Positions 10,618 through 21,428 of a stretch of 64,000 nt of DNA are shown here, one piece after another. Each line of letters starts with the position of its first letter. Within the stretch, counting starts at the first letter, position 1. The notes beneath the pieces were generated by a model. The model was not told the DNA's origin, did not search any database, and saw only the letters and a list, made by a program, of their open reading frames with translations. The stretch is from Platynereis dumerilii (Eukaryota; Annelida; Polychaeta; Phyllodocida; Nereididae). Location: positions 8,086,253-8,150,252 of the forward strand of contig JAPTHN010000019.1 of assembly GCA_026936325.1 (NCBI GenBank). The letters are read 5' to 3'. The translations under genes and the position numbers were made by a program.

Positions 10618-11619
10618 GTGCTAACCATGAGTGACGGTGAAGGTGGAGGTGGTGCCCCAAATGCAGGTGGTGCTGGTCAAAATGTGCATCATGCTAGATC
10701 GCATTTCAGTCTGCCCCCTCCTGAGCCTATGGTGATGAAGAAAGGCAATTTGGCAGATAACTGGAGATACTTTGAAGAAGATTGGACAAATTGGTCGATA
10801 GCTACCAAACTTAACAAAGAAGAAAAACCAATAATCTTGGCAGCTCTCAAGAAGACTCTAGGCAAGGAGATTCGTGAAAATGATGTGGTTGCAAATCTAT
10901 CATTAGAAGAGGGTCAGAGAAATGACCCAGATGCTATTCTTAAAGCCCTTCGTGAACATTTTGTGCCCAAAAAGAATGTTACGTATGAACGTTATCTGTT
11001 CAACACAGCCTCTCAAAATGAAGAGACCATTGACAGATATGCTAATCGCCTCAAATTATTAGCATCCACATGCGAATATGGAGGGCTGAAAGATTCGTTA
11101 ATAAAGGACCGCATTGTCGTTGGCGTGGAAAGCCAGGCTGTGCGGGAGAAGTTACTAGAGGTAGAGGAGCTGAGTTTGGAGGCAGCTTTAAAAATCTGCA
11201 AGATTGCTGAACAGACCCAAGTGCAAATGAAGGCCATGAGTGGCTCGACTCAGACTGTTCACAAATTGAAAGCCAAAACATCCAATTTCAAGTTGAAGAA
11301 TTGTGACTATTGTATTGTGGTGGTAAACATGCCAAGAGAAAGTGTCCTGCATATGGCACTCGCTGTTCCAAATGCCAAAAATGGAACCATTACGCAGAAG
11401 TTTGCAAGGCCGAGAAGCAGAGCCAAGAAGAGCAAACCCAGAATAAGAAATACAAGAAGAAGAATTTCCAGAAGCCAAAAGGAAAATCAACAAAACGCTC
11501 GCATCAACTGGAATGTGAAGATGAGGAGGATTATTCAGCCGATGATGACTCCGACGACTTGGAAGTTTTCGCCATTCGAAAAGGGGAGCGGACCAAATAC
11601 ATGGTTTGTCCCGAGATGA
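10618..11619 (+). CDS. gag: Ty3/gypsy gag ORF
   Basis: Structural capsid/nucleocapsid region of the LTR element. It has a Gly-rich N-terminus and a retrotransposon gag-like helical region including WRYFEEDWTNW and FNTASQNEETIDRYANRLK. It overlaps the pol frame. Listed as part of the element, not as a host gene. Confidence 0.8.
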   Translation: MLTMSDGEGGGGAPNAGGAGQNVHHARSHFSLPPPEPMVMKKGNLADNWRYFEEDWTNWSIATKLNKEEKPIILAALKKTLGKEIRENDVVANLSLEEGQRNDPDAILKALREHFVPKKNVTYERYLFNTASQNEETIDRYANRLKLLASTCEYGGLKDSLIKDRIVVGVESQAVREKLLEVEELSLEAALKICKIAEQTQVQMKAMSGSTQTVHKLKAKTSNFKLKNCDYCIVVVNMPRESVLHMALAVPNAKNGTITQKFARPRSRAKKSKPRIRNTRRRISRSQKENQQNARINWNVKMRRIIQPMMTPTTWKFSPFEKGSGPNTWFVPR

Positions 11620-14600
11620 AGACGCCTACACAGGAGGATTGGACTAAAGTGACGGTTCAGATTGATAACGGCAGTGAGGTAAACTGCCTGAGAAAACAGG
11701 ACCTGATGTCGATCGATCCCCATGCTAAAATAGAGTCGACAAACACAAGGTTGAAGGCATATGGCGACTCAACAATCGTTCCCGTAGGAAAAGTTACTGT
11801 CCAAGTACGAATTAATGGCAGGATTCGAGATATTTCCTTCTTAATCGTCGAAGAAGCAGCTTCATCTTTGCTGTCAGGACAGGTCTCGGAGGATTTTGGC
11901 CTGATAACTGTGAATCGTGAACTCCTTGTGAATCAAGTAGGCCTATCGACTCAGGAAGTCGGTATGAGCAAGGAGGAAATCATGTCGAAATATAGTGACG
12001 TATTTGGAGGTCTAGGGTCAATTGGAAGTTATGGCATTGAATTGAAACCAGAAGCCAAGCCAACTCAGGATGCACCGCGTACGGTACCGGTTGCCATGAA
12101 GAAAGAGTTAAAGGCGAGACTGGACGAAATGGAGGCGAACGGGATTCTACAAAAAGTGGCCCAGCCAACGGATTGGGTCAGCTCGGCGGTCTATGTGAAA
12201 CGTCCAAACAAGAAGTTGAGGATTTGTTTAGACCCCAAGGAGTTGAATAAATTTGTAAAAATACCCAAGTACAAGATGCCAACCTTAGACGACATAACTC
12301 CCAGCCTAGCAAAGGCCCGGGTGTTCACTGTATGTGATGCGAAAGATGGATTTCTTCAGATTCAACTAGATGATGATTCAGCGTTACTCACTACGTTTCA
12401 CACCCCTTTCGGCAGGTACTGTTGGAAACGACTTCCTTTCGGAATATCATCGGCCCCGGAGGAATTTCAACGGCAGGTACTCGAGCTGCTGGATGGGTTG
12501 GATGGAGTGTACGCAATTGCAGACGACTGCCTGATCGTCGGTCAAGGAGACACTCTCGAAGATGCAATCTTAGACCATGACAGGAATTTAGTGAGTTTCC
12601 TGGAAAGATGCAAGAAGTCAAACTTCAAGCTAAATGCAAGCAAGCTGAAATTCAGATTAACCTCAGTAAAATACCATGGCCATGTATTGGCCTCCGAGGG
12701 TCTCAAGCCGGACGAAGAAAAGGTTAAGGCTATCCAAGAAATGTCGAGGCCCAAGGACAAAGCAGAAACACGCAGACTTTTGGGTATGATCACCTATCTA
12801 TCAAAGTTTGTGCCACAACTAAGTGAAACTACGCAGCCACTTAGAGAAATCATCAAACAAGAGAACCAATTCCTTTGGTCTCAGAAGCATGACCAAGCGT
12901 TTGACAAAGTTAAGACTCAGCTGTGCAACGCTCCATGTCTCAAATTTTATGATGTTAATGACGAATGCTCTATTGAGACAGATGCCAGCGATTATGGACT
13001 TGGCGCAGTTATTACACAGCAAGGAAAACCCATTGCCTATGCCAGTCGCACACTGACTGACACAGAGCGTCGGTACTCACAGTTGGAAAAGGAGTGCCTG
13101 GCTCTTGTTTTCGGATGTCAAAGATTTGATCAGTACCTGTTTGGGAAGGAACAAATAACAGCTTACACAGATCACAGACCGTTGGAAGCTATCCTTCGGA
13201 AAACGATCAACACAGCTCCCAAACGATTACAAAGAATGATGCTTCGGCTTCAAAGGTACAAGATCAATGTCGTGTACAAGAAAGGACAACAGATGTTTGT
13301 AAGTGACCATCTATCTCGATCACCACTTACAAAATCCAAGAGTGACGAAATGAGGACTGACTGGGAAATATTTACACTACAAGCAGAAGAACAGCTCAAC
13401 TCCGAGCTTGAGAATGTGAACCCAGATTATTATCACAATGTTGGTGATGTAACTCTGACGAAAATCAAGAGAGCTACAGAAGAAGATGCTACGTTACAGC
13501 TACTAGCAACGCGAATCAGCAGAGGTTTCCCCAACAAGTTGGATTTGGAACCTGAAATCCAGAACTACTGGCCCTACCGTGATGAACTAAGTTTAGAGAA
13601 TGGCGTAATCTACAGAGGTGTAAGAGTGCTAGTTCCATCAGCTATGAGAGTTGATATGCTTCACAAGCTACATGCATCCCATCTCGGTATTGATGCCACT
13701 ATTCGCAAGGCTAAAGACAGCATCTACTGGCCATCAATTCACCATGACATTACAGCCATGTGTCAACAATGCTCTACTTGTCAAACTCATCAGCCAAGCA
13801 ATTGCAAGGAACCAATGAAGAGCCAGCCCGTTCCTGAGAGACGTTGGCAGATTTGCTCATCAGATTTGTTTGTATCTGAGCGCACTGAATATCTGCTAGT
13901 GGTTGACAATCTGACTAAGTATTACGAGATTGAAGAATTGCAAGATGAGACAGCAGAAGAAGTTATTAAGAAGATGAAGATCATATTTTCACGCCAAGGT
14001 GTACCCGAGTTGCTAATTAGTGACAATGGCCCTCAGTACACTTCGAAACAGTTCAAGAACTTTTCTGATACATGGAATTTCCATCACCATACCTCGAGTC
14101 CACACCACTCGAGAGGAAACGGAACAGCAGAAGCAGCGGTGAAAGTTGTAAAATCGTTATTGCTGAAATCTGACGATCCTTACAGAGCGATTATGGAACA
14201 TCGCAACACCCCTGATGAAGCAGGTTATTCAGCGACACAGAAGCTTATGTCGAAACCGCTCCGTACGTTACTCCCGGTGAAGGCTTCAGGGTTAGCCCCG
14301 GCCGTTGTTCCTCTGCAAGATGTGATAAGTGATCACATTATCAGCAAGCAGAGGAACAAGAAGTCATATGATAGAAATGCAAAACCATTGCCCCGCTTGA
14401 ACGTCGGAGATCACGTCAGGGCCCGTCTACAGCCCAAGTCATCGAAGTTGTGGACTCCTGCAACGGTTCGCGAAAATATGACCGATCGATCGTACGTAAT
14501 TGAATCGAATGGGAGAGAATACAGAAGAAATCGCATCCACCTTCGGAAAACAGCCGAACCGCAAATCGAAAAGTCAATGCCAAGCGAAACGGAAGTGCCC

Positions 14601-14798
14601 CTCTCGGTTGTCCCTGCCCCAGTTCAATGCCAAGCGAAGTTCCCATCTACACCAGCTCGTGCAAAACCCCCAGAGTCTCTAAGTCGCTCAAGCCCCAACA
14701 CACCCAGTCGCTCAAGTCCTGAATCGAAAGGCCCAGTGACCACACGAAGTGGTAGAAATGTGAAACCACCTGGAAAACTCAAAGACTTTGTGTCGTGA
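11310..14798 (+). CDS. pol: Ty3/gypsy pol ORF
   Basis: Order of domains: zinc-knuckle region, aspartic protease region, reverse transcriptase (about residues 250-450, with the YAIADD catalytic block), RNase H (about 540-680, ETDASDYGLGAV), integrase zinc-binding and catalytic core (about 790-1000, HASHLGIDATIRKAK and SDNGPQYTSKQF) and a basic C-terminus. This order, with integrase last, defines Ty3/gypsy rather than Ty1/copia. Confidence 0.9.
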   Translation: MYCGGKHAKRKCPAYGTRCSKCQKWNHYAEVCKAEKQSQEEQTQNKKYKKKNFQKPKGKSTKRSHQLECEDEEDYSADDDSDDLEVFAIRKGERTKYMVCPEMKTPTQEDWTKVTVQIDNGSEVNCLRKQDLMSIDPHAKIESTNTRLKAYGDSTIVPVGKVTVQVRINGRIRDISFLIVEEAASSLLSGQVSEDFGLITVNRELLVNQVGLSTQEVGMSKEEIMSKYSDVFGGLGSIGSYGIELKPEAKPTQDAPRTVPVAMKKELKARLDEMEANGILQKVAQPTDWVSSAVYVKRPNKKLRICLDPKELNKFVKIPKYKMPTLDDITPSLAKARVFTVCDAKDGFLQIQLDDDSALLTTFHTPFGRYCWKRLPFGISSAPEEFQRQVLELLDGLDGVYAIADDCLIVGQGDTLEDAILDHDRNLVSFLERCKKSNFKLNASKLKFRLTSVKYHGHVLASEGLKPDEEKVKAIQEMSRPKDKAETRRLLGMITYLSKFVPQLSETTQPLREIIKQENQFLWSQKHDQAFDKVKTQLCNAPCLKFYDVNDECSIETDASDYGLGAVITQQGKPIAYASRTLTDTERRYSQLEKECLALVFGCQRFDQYLFGKEQITAYTDHRPLEAILRKTINTAPKRLQRMMLRLQRYKINVVYKKGQQMFVSDHLSRSPLTKSKSDEMRTDWEIFTLQAEEQLNSELENVNPDYYHNVGDVTLTKIKRATEEDATLQLLATRISRGFPNKLDLEPEIQNYWPYRDELSLENGVIYRGVRVLVPSAMRVDMLHKLHASHLGIDATIRKAKDSIYWPSIHHDITAMCQQCSTCQTHQPSNCKEPMKSQPVPERRWQICSSDLFVSERTEYLLVVDNLTKYYEIEELQDETAEEVIKKMKIIFSRQGVPELLISDNGPQYTSKQFKNFSDTWNFHHHTSSPHHSRGNGTAEAAVKVVKSLLLKSDDPYRAIMEHRNTPDEAGYSATQKLMSKPLRTLLPVKASGLAPAVVPLQDVISDHIISKQRNKKSYDRNAKPLPRLNVGDHVRARLQPKSSKLWTPATVRENMTDRSYVIESNGREYRRNRIHLRKTAEPQIEKSMPSETEVPLSVVPAPVQCQAKFPSTPARAKPPESLSRSSPNTPSRSSPESKGPVTTRSGRNVKPPGKLKDFVS

Positions 14799-15383
14799 AG
14801 GAAAACAAGAAATGGCAATGTGAAATGGCAAGGGTTAAAATAATACCCTCAAAAGGGCGAGGGCAGTCTACCCCGATGAACCCTACTGTATATATGTTTT
14901 GCTGCATGTGCTTACTTGATGTAATCATTTAGCATAAATCAGATGAAATGTTATGTTCTTTCAGTAGTGTGTTTTGTAAAAATTGATATATACTCAGATT
15001 TATACTCTATTTACATGTTATCAAGTATTAGCTGGATGACATTTTATTGTTTGTTTGTGTAGACAAATTTATATATGTGTGTTGTCTAGTTCCTAGCAGT
15101 ATTTAGATGTTCCTGGTCAACAATATGTACTCTCATTTATTCTAAATGTTTTCTTAGATAGAATTGATGGTATTATGCAGACCTCATATAGTGCATTGAT
15201 ACATTTGGTAGTATGTCAGAGATTTATACAAATTCTCTGTATTTAAAGTAAATTTAAATATCTCTGTATAACTTTCCGAAGGTGCCTTATCGTAGTTTGA
15301 TGTTAAGAACTGTTAACTAGTTTTGATAAAATGTTTACAGTTAGCTGTTACTGTTTTACAGTTCTTTTATAAAGAAAAGGAGA

Positions 15384-15536
15384 TGTAATGGATCTCGCTA
15401 GGTGTCGCCCTAGTCAGCGTTTTATGCGTTCATGCCATCTGGTGTATTTGTAAAGAACTATAATAAACTACTTCCGGCTTCTCCACAGACTGATTCGTTT
15501 CCATCTTAATTTCAATAACTTTATGAAGCATCTACA
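15384..15536 (+). repeat. right LTR (153 bp)
   Basis: Same sequence as the left LTR by eye; preceded by the purine tract AAAGAAAAGGAGA and followed by GACGA, the second copy of the target-site duplication. Confidence 0.95.
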
Positions 15537-15809
15537 GACGACACTTGTTATGTGACCAGAATATGCACTGGTCACTGTGGTCAGGTACCTAAATATAGAC
15601 TTGAATCCTTGTGTTTCTGCCTGATAATGACCTGTGGATTAGACCTACATATATTGATTCTAATCATTCCTGTATTTTTTGTTTTACAATTAGTAGGCCC
15701 AAGTTAACACTGATTTAATCTAGGCCTAGGCCCGTGCTGTGAGGTACAGAAACTCTTCATTGCACTGGCTATTGAAAGACCAGCCTGATAAAAGGCACCA
15801 GACACAGCT

Positions 15810-15880
15810 GCCTCTGTGGCGATGTAGGTAGAGTGCTTGCCTTCCACCCCACTGGCCAGGGTTCAATTCCCGGCTGGGCC
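15810..15880 (+). repeat. tRNA-Gly-like sequence
   Basis: GATGTAGGTAGAGTGC (A-box-like), CTTCCAC anticodon loop and GGTTCAATTCC (B-box) at tRNA spacing. It resembles the sequence at 3619-3691, so both are probably tRNA-derived repeat heads rather than functional genes. Confidence 0.45.
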
Positions 15881-16890
15881 CTTTATTGCTGAATTTTTAA
15901 AAATACCCTCAAAATTGTAGTATTTCAAAAGTTTTTACTATCAATATGATGAAGCACAGCACTCGGTTTACACTGGTTAAAGTTATAGTGACAGGCATAT
16001 CTTCTAGTAGGCCTATAATATTTAAATTTATATATTTGTCAAATAAAAAGGCCTACTTGAGAAAAATACTGATTTTTTCACTTTTCAAATATATCATTGC
16101 TACAACCAGCATATCTTTTTTTCAAAAAGATTTTCTTGTTTTATTTGCTGTTGACTTGTGTGAAGAACTACAATCTGGCTGAAACTCCTGCAGCACGAAG
16201 TTAATAGCATATAAAATAATCTACAAAACATATTTTTGGTGATATGTCTTATTTTTAGTCCAAGAGAGGCTTTGTTTGTCAAAATTCTGGCAAATTCAAT
16301 GATATTCCAATGGCACAGAATAAAGTGAATCACTTCCAACTAAAGGCATGAAATCTTCCAAATATGGCATAACTTCATGGAAATTAATATTAGGAATATA
16401 TCCAGGTCATTTTCGATTGAGGTTTCAAAGTTTTTGTGTTTGTTTTTAATGCAGCATGCAAATGTACCTAATAACTTGGCACGCCAGAAACCTTTAATAT
16501 ATGCCATAACTTCTGACTGCGTGAACAGAATGGGACAAAATTTGCTCAGAATTATCTTGTACTCTAACCCACACATGTGGGTGAAGGAAATAAAAACATT
16601 CCAAATACTTTCGGAGATATGGCAAAAAATCATTGCAGCCTAATAACTTGGCACTCGGTGTAGTTTCTACCGTATTAGCAATAAAAGCACATGCGGAATG
16701 AAAACCATTGGAGATTTTCGGCTTCAGATTCAGACTCCTGGGGAAATTTTACACTAGATAGACTATATTGAAGCATTTTCAGACAGTAAATTCACAGGGC
16801 AATAAAATAATATTTCCATGGTAAATGGAAAATACATTTTTTGGCCAACATGTCCATTTTATCTGAATCAAATCTTAATTAGCAGCAACA

Positions 16891-17079
16891 TATTTTAAAA
16901 AATGTCGGGACAAAATTGGTTTTTTAGATTCAAAATGGTTTTTTGAAAAACCAAATTTCAATGCAAAACCAACATGGATTTTTAAAAAAATCCATGTTGG
17001 TTTTTTGCATTGAAATTTGGTTTTTCAAAAAACCATTTTGAATCTAAAAAACCAATTTTGTCTGGAATTTTTTAGAGTG
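16891..17079. mobile_element. palindromic MITE, copy with decayed left tip
   Basis: Same 90-bp arms as 7899-8087. The right end TTTTTTAGAGTG plus TA is intact; the left tip is changed, reading TATTTTAAAAAATGTCGGG instead of the CACTCT form. Confidence 0.85.
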
Positions 17080-19319
17080 TATGGATCATTCTAGATATAA
17101 GTGATTCACTAACAGCACCTGAAGTCACAACATGGGTCATTCCCAATAATTAATGACTAATTAATTATCAAAATGCCATTTATATATATTTGATTTATTA
17201 CAAGTTAACTTTGATGATTTTTTTAGAACATTCTGTTTATGTCAACATTCGACTGATTAAATGTGTTAATAGTGTTTGACTTGAGTCATATGTGCCATTT
17301 GTAGCTTTTATATAATTCTAAAAACTCATCAAAGTGTATTTCACAACTTGTGATATTCGTATTCAAAATGGATTAATATTGCAAATAATTGCCAATAATG
17401 ATTGAGAAGAAAAAGAGAAAAATGAACGTATAGTTTTTAGTAAATCCTCATACTGTTCAGGAGTTTTCCACAGCTTTCCACATGGAAACTATAGATCCTG
17501 GATTTATGGATGACCCGGATAGGCTGAGATAGCTCCTGATCCAGCTGGATTCTTAGAGCTCAGTGGAAGGTACATGTAGAAGGTAAACTAACCTATTTGC
17601 TTACTTTTTCCGATCATTTTACTTGTAGAATTACACTGTACTTACTCTTTGAGTGAAGAAGTGAAGATGAGAGAATTGAATCACTTTATAGAAAATCTGG
17701 AATCATCAAGTTCTTTCAAAAGTTAACTTAATAGATAGATAGTTTATTTACCAACAAAGCAGAACTAAAAGTTACATCATTACATATAAATGAAAGTGTT
17801 ATACAGTAGCTTGTTGGAGGGGTACCCAGAGAAACTTAAAGTTAGTTTTTCTGGGCACCCCCAAGGAGATGAGATGAGTAAGGGTTTGAGATGAGACTTG
17901 ACAATAAGACAATATTTTGCTTTGGACAAACTGAGCAATGAGAGTGCCATGTTATATTGGTTGATTCCACTTGGCTGTTTTATTTAAAAGATTCAATATT
18001 TTTTAAGACTTTATTGACCATAATTATATTATGGATTTTTTTTGCTGCATTTATAATGTAATCTGTATTATTATGGCAACTTTAGGTAATCTAGCTAGAC
18101 AGCTTTTAAAAGACATCACTTCTATTTTGTCAGCTTTACAGTCTGAAAATTTGTTATGCAAAAAGAGAGGACCATTTCACTGCGAAAAATGCATATATTG
18201 TTTCAAATGTTAGCCGATGATCTATCGTCATCGTACATTTAACATAGGAACCAAAGAGGCTGTTTGATTGGTCATTATCAAGAAAAGGCCATTTGAATTG
18301 TCATATCTGATTTTAGAGTAAAAATCAGATGCATAATCCTTTCGTTAGGCTGTCGCCAACAAGCAGGGTAGTCTCCTTAAATCAAATTAACATTGAAAGT
18401 ATGGGGTATGATCATGACAAATCATCAACTGGTATGATGACTCACGAAGTGCAACCTTCACAATGCAACAATCCATTCTTTTTGCATAACAAATTTATAG
18501 ACTGTAATGAAACATTGCCTGTGTGATAATTTAAAGCTCACTGGGGACTTTACACCCCTCATCTGAATTGTGGACACTGTAATATTATGCAAAATATACA
18601 TGACTCAATTTTTATCTGAATTTATTGGCTATTGTTTGGAGTTTATGCTGTAATTATATGGTGCAACAACTCAATATAATTGCAAAAATGGTGCCATCTC
18701 ACTTGTTGGGAGATTAAGTGTGGTCTTTTTGGTCACCTAATTAGTTGTGATACTGTTGTTGGAGTCCTAAAACTCACTCTGTTTTTGTTTTTTCATTGTT
18801 TAGTGTAAAATGTTGGTTAGGTCAACTCAAATCAGATGTGAGGTGAATACAAATTGCTTTTGATCAAAGCCTACTGTTTCAATGATCCAGTTAAATGGAA
18901 TACAATTTTGTCAGTTGATCTTAAAATACAGACCCAATCTGTTGAAGTTGAGTATAAGAACTGAGAGGTCTGCTGATCTACCCCCCAGTGTACATGGAAC
19001 CACAGGTACCAGTCTTGCACTCATTACAGGTATTAATGCAACAGTAAATGAACAAGGTATAGCACTCATTAGACACTCACTTCTTTTTGAGATTCATTCA
19101 GAAGCCCAAGGCGACCCTGTCTTGGCCAGGGCACTGAATGGATATCCTCATATTTAACTTTAAGAGCATTTTGTTTCTGTTTTGTAGTTTTATTGGGTCT
19201 GATTTGCCCAAAATGTGCATTTTTTGTGTAGAGTGACAAACATATTTTTAATTCTGTAGTTAAATGAATTACCACAGTTTTGCGAGTGATCTCAAGCTGT
19301 GCATTTGTGAAAAGTCTCA
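17080..19319. other. intergenic; one SINE-like tail and hairpin
   Basis: No gene accepted. At 17734-17880 a GATAGATAGT tract is followed by a small hairpin whose halves are GGGGTACCCAGAGAAACT and its near complement ending TCTGGGCACCCC, likely the 3-prime part of a short repeat. The rest has only short chance ORFs. Confidence 0.45.
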
Positions 19320-20330
19320 TTCAATTCTGTGTGGGAGATGGGAGTGTTATCAATTGCACCCGATAGTCACTCGCTGGTGCAAGGACAACACCCTGCCACA
19401 AAACTAGGCATAACTATTCATTTTGCAAATTGCACGTTGAATCAAACTTTGTTATCGACAATTTGTGTTGAAGACCTTGTGCAACCGGGGTTTGGTTCAA
19501 TAAATTGTGATAACTTTTCATTTTGAATATTTCAAAACCTATTTGAATGAGGAAATAATTGAAATATGTATACACTGTCCCACGAGCATTGGTGCAAAGG
19601 AAACAGTCCGCTCCCAGTCAGGAACCCATACATTTGTAGCCGACAAGCGAATTATAAACCCAACAATTAACATAATGATATATTCTGAATCATTTATCAT
19701 GGTCACAGCAATACTAATTAGAGTCATGGATTACCCGTGATACCCCACCGATGAATTCAATCTGATAATGAATCATGACCTCTGATGTCAAAACTCAGAA
19801 CAACACTTCATTGTTGTCTCAGATCTTTCAGAGCCAAATAAGGAAAGGAGCAAAAAACAAGTAATTCCGGACGTTATAATTTTCTGTGACAACAATGGAC
19901 ACTTGACGGAGGCAAGATAATTGGTGGGAGTAATAAATCAACTAAGATGGAAAACACACCAAGAAAACTAATGAAGACTACTTTTTTTCTGAGAGATGAA
20001 ATGCTAAGCTTTCTTTTCTATAATATCATAAAGAAAATATTGCAGAAAGCGCATGAACCTGAGGTAGTATACATATTTCCATTATTTCCTCATTCAAAGA
20101 GGTTTTGAAATATTTAAAAAGAAAAGAGATCTTAATTTATTGAACCAAAACCCGGTTGCAAAAGGTCTTCAACACAAATTGCTGATAACAACGTTTGACT
20201 CAAAGTAGGATTTGCTAAATAAATAGTTACTCCTAGATTTGTGGCAGGGTGTTGTCCTTGCACAGGTGAGTGACTATCAGGTGTAATTGATGACACTCCC
20301 ATCTCCCACACAGAATTGAACAAGACTTCA
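19320..20330. repeat. long inverted repeat, arms about 260 bp, spacer about 480 bp
   Basis: The left arm (19320-19575) and right arm (20055-20330) are reverse complements with scattered changes; shared blocks include TGTGGGAGATGGGAGTG, AAGGACAACACCCTGCCAC and TATTTCCTCATTCAAA as read on one strand. There is no ORF of note in the arms or the spacer. It may be a foldback transposon or an inverted duplication; no TSD was found. Confidence 0.8.
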
Positions 20331-20414
20331 TGACTCTGAGGTTTGATAGATTGCAATCCTGCCACTAACACAGGTATTGCAGGTTTTAATCCATCTCCTT
20401 GAGTTGTTACCAGA

Positions 20415-20714
20415 TTTTGTTTGTTTGTTTGTGTTTTACGCCTCAGCCGCACCTTAGTGGGCTATATCGAGGCAGGCGATCGCCGTATGATGATGAGATG
20501 AGAAGACTGTGAGTCTGGTACATACCCTATTAATTCAGGGATGCCTAGGGTCTTTCAGTTGCCGCAGCATGGAACACTGGATACAACCCGCCTCCATTTA
20601 ATGTCCCATGGGCTCGGACTAAATTGAGTTCCGGGGTGGGATTCGAACCCACGCCCTCAGAGCCAGTTGTTGTGCAAACAAGCACTCTTAACCATTAGGC
20701 CACGGAGGAACTCT
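20415..20714 (-). mobile_element. tRNA-derived SINE, family 1, complete copy with TSD
   Basis: Flanked by AGTTGTTACCAGA (20402-20414 and 20715-20727). On the minus strand the head is tRNA-like, with A-box GTGGCCTAATGGTTAAGAG and B-box GGGTTCGAATCCC; a body about 200 bp long follows, then GTAAAACACAAAC and a (CAAA)n tail. The last 30 or so bases resemble the 3-prime end of the LINE family at 3753, 21444 and 61256, as expected if that LINE mobilises it. A second copy lies at 58418-58655. Confidence 0.88.
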
Positions 20715-21224
20715 AGTTGTTACCAGACAACCTTGCAATTGAACATATGCCAACATGAATGTTTGTAAGTGGTGAATTACCGTGAATAAGCTGTATTTGT
20801 TTAAAACTGTGGTGTCATGATCAAAATGTTTGAGACTTCAGACATTTCTATTTACTCTTTTGTGGAGCGTTATCTTAAGGAAGTTTGCTTTGATCTTGAA
20901 GTTTTGTGTTAAAAACCAGGGAATTACCTGGCTTGGCAAAAAAGACTGAAAAAAGTGTAGGTCAGTAACGGTACCATCTGCCAGGCTGCATGGCTAGAGC
21001 CTTGAATTGCTTCCTAGAAACAAACTAGATACCATATGAATGAATACTAATTGAATGGAACAAATAAGCCTAGTGATGAAATAATGAAATAGTAGACAGA
21101 AACAAAAAAATATGTTTGAAGGACAGCATTGAAGCACCAATGGTAATGAGGCTTGGTGCACTCTTTGGCACTGGATAAACATCTGTCTAACATGGTCTGC
21201 CTATGTCACGAATCAAGCCTAGTT

Positions 21225-21420
21225 GTCGGCATGTTACACATTTGTCCCATGTGAGGGATCTATCCATTGCCCTGTACAGACACTGATACAAGGGGCTGAA
21301 TGGCGTCGAGTTGGGATTTGCTTGCGAAGGTTCGCTGAAAATTTCGGGTTTCCCACCGGGGGTTCGAACCCAGAAGCTTCAGCGGAGCAGGCTGAACCGT
21401 GACCACTCAGCCGGCTGCCT
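21225..21420 (-). mobile_element. tRNA-derived SINE, family 3
   Basis: On the minus strand, GCCGGCTGAGTGGTCACGG then GGGTTCGAACCCC form a tRNA-like head, followed by a body containing GATCCCTCACATGGGACAAA. The body motif recurs at 26590 and, in part, near 58250 next to GATA repeats, which seem to be truncated copies. The head ends at the target site of the neighbouring LINE. Confidence 0.6.
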
Positions 21421-21428
21421 TAGCTGAG

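Larger units (their letters stand above)
10194..15536 (+). mobile_element. Ty3/gypsy LTR retrotransposon
   Basis: A 5.34-kb element with 153-bp LTRs (10194-10346 and 15384-15536) that appear identical by eye, start TG and end CA, and are flanked by the 5-bp duplication GACGA. A primer-binding-site-like TGGTGTCAGG follows the left LTR and a purine tract precedes the right one. Internal order gag, protease, reverse transcriptase, RNase H, integrase places it in Ty3/gypsy (Metaviridae); no envelope gene is seen. It looks whole or nearly so, with gag and pol in overlapping frames as the family often has. Identical LTRs imply a recent insertion. It lies inside the older TA-flanked element. Confidence 0.95.
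9309..16660. mobile_element. TA-flanked element with about 400-bp inverted arms, split by an LTR element
   Basis: The left arm begins at 9309 (CACCGATTGCCAAATTATTA) and the right arm ends at 16660 (complement CACCGAGTGCCAAGTTATTA); both are flanked by TA. The arms match in inverted orientation for about 400 bp at roughly 75 percent by eye, with shared blocks such as ACGCAGTCAGAAGTTATGG and CTGGATATATTCCT. Without the LTR insertion (10189-15541) the element would be about 2.0 kb. No transposase ORF remains, so it is a degraded or non-autonomous member, probably Tc1/mariner-like given the TA. A tRNA-like sequence at 15810-15880 sits within it. Confidence 0.7.

Noticed and set aside
18882-19740. 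Cluster of plus-strand ORFs of 65-91 residues
   Set aside because: No domain, no splice pattern, and part of it lies in an arm of the long inverted repeat.
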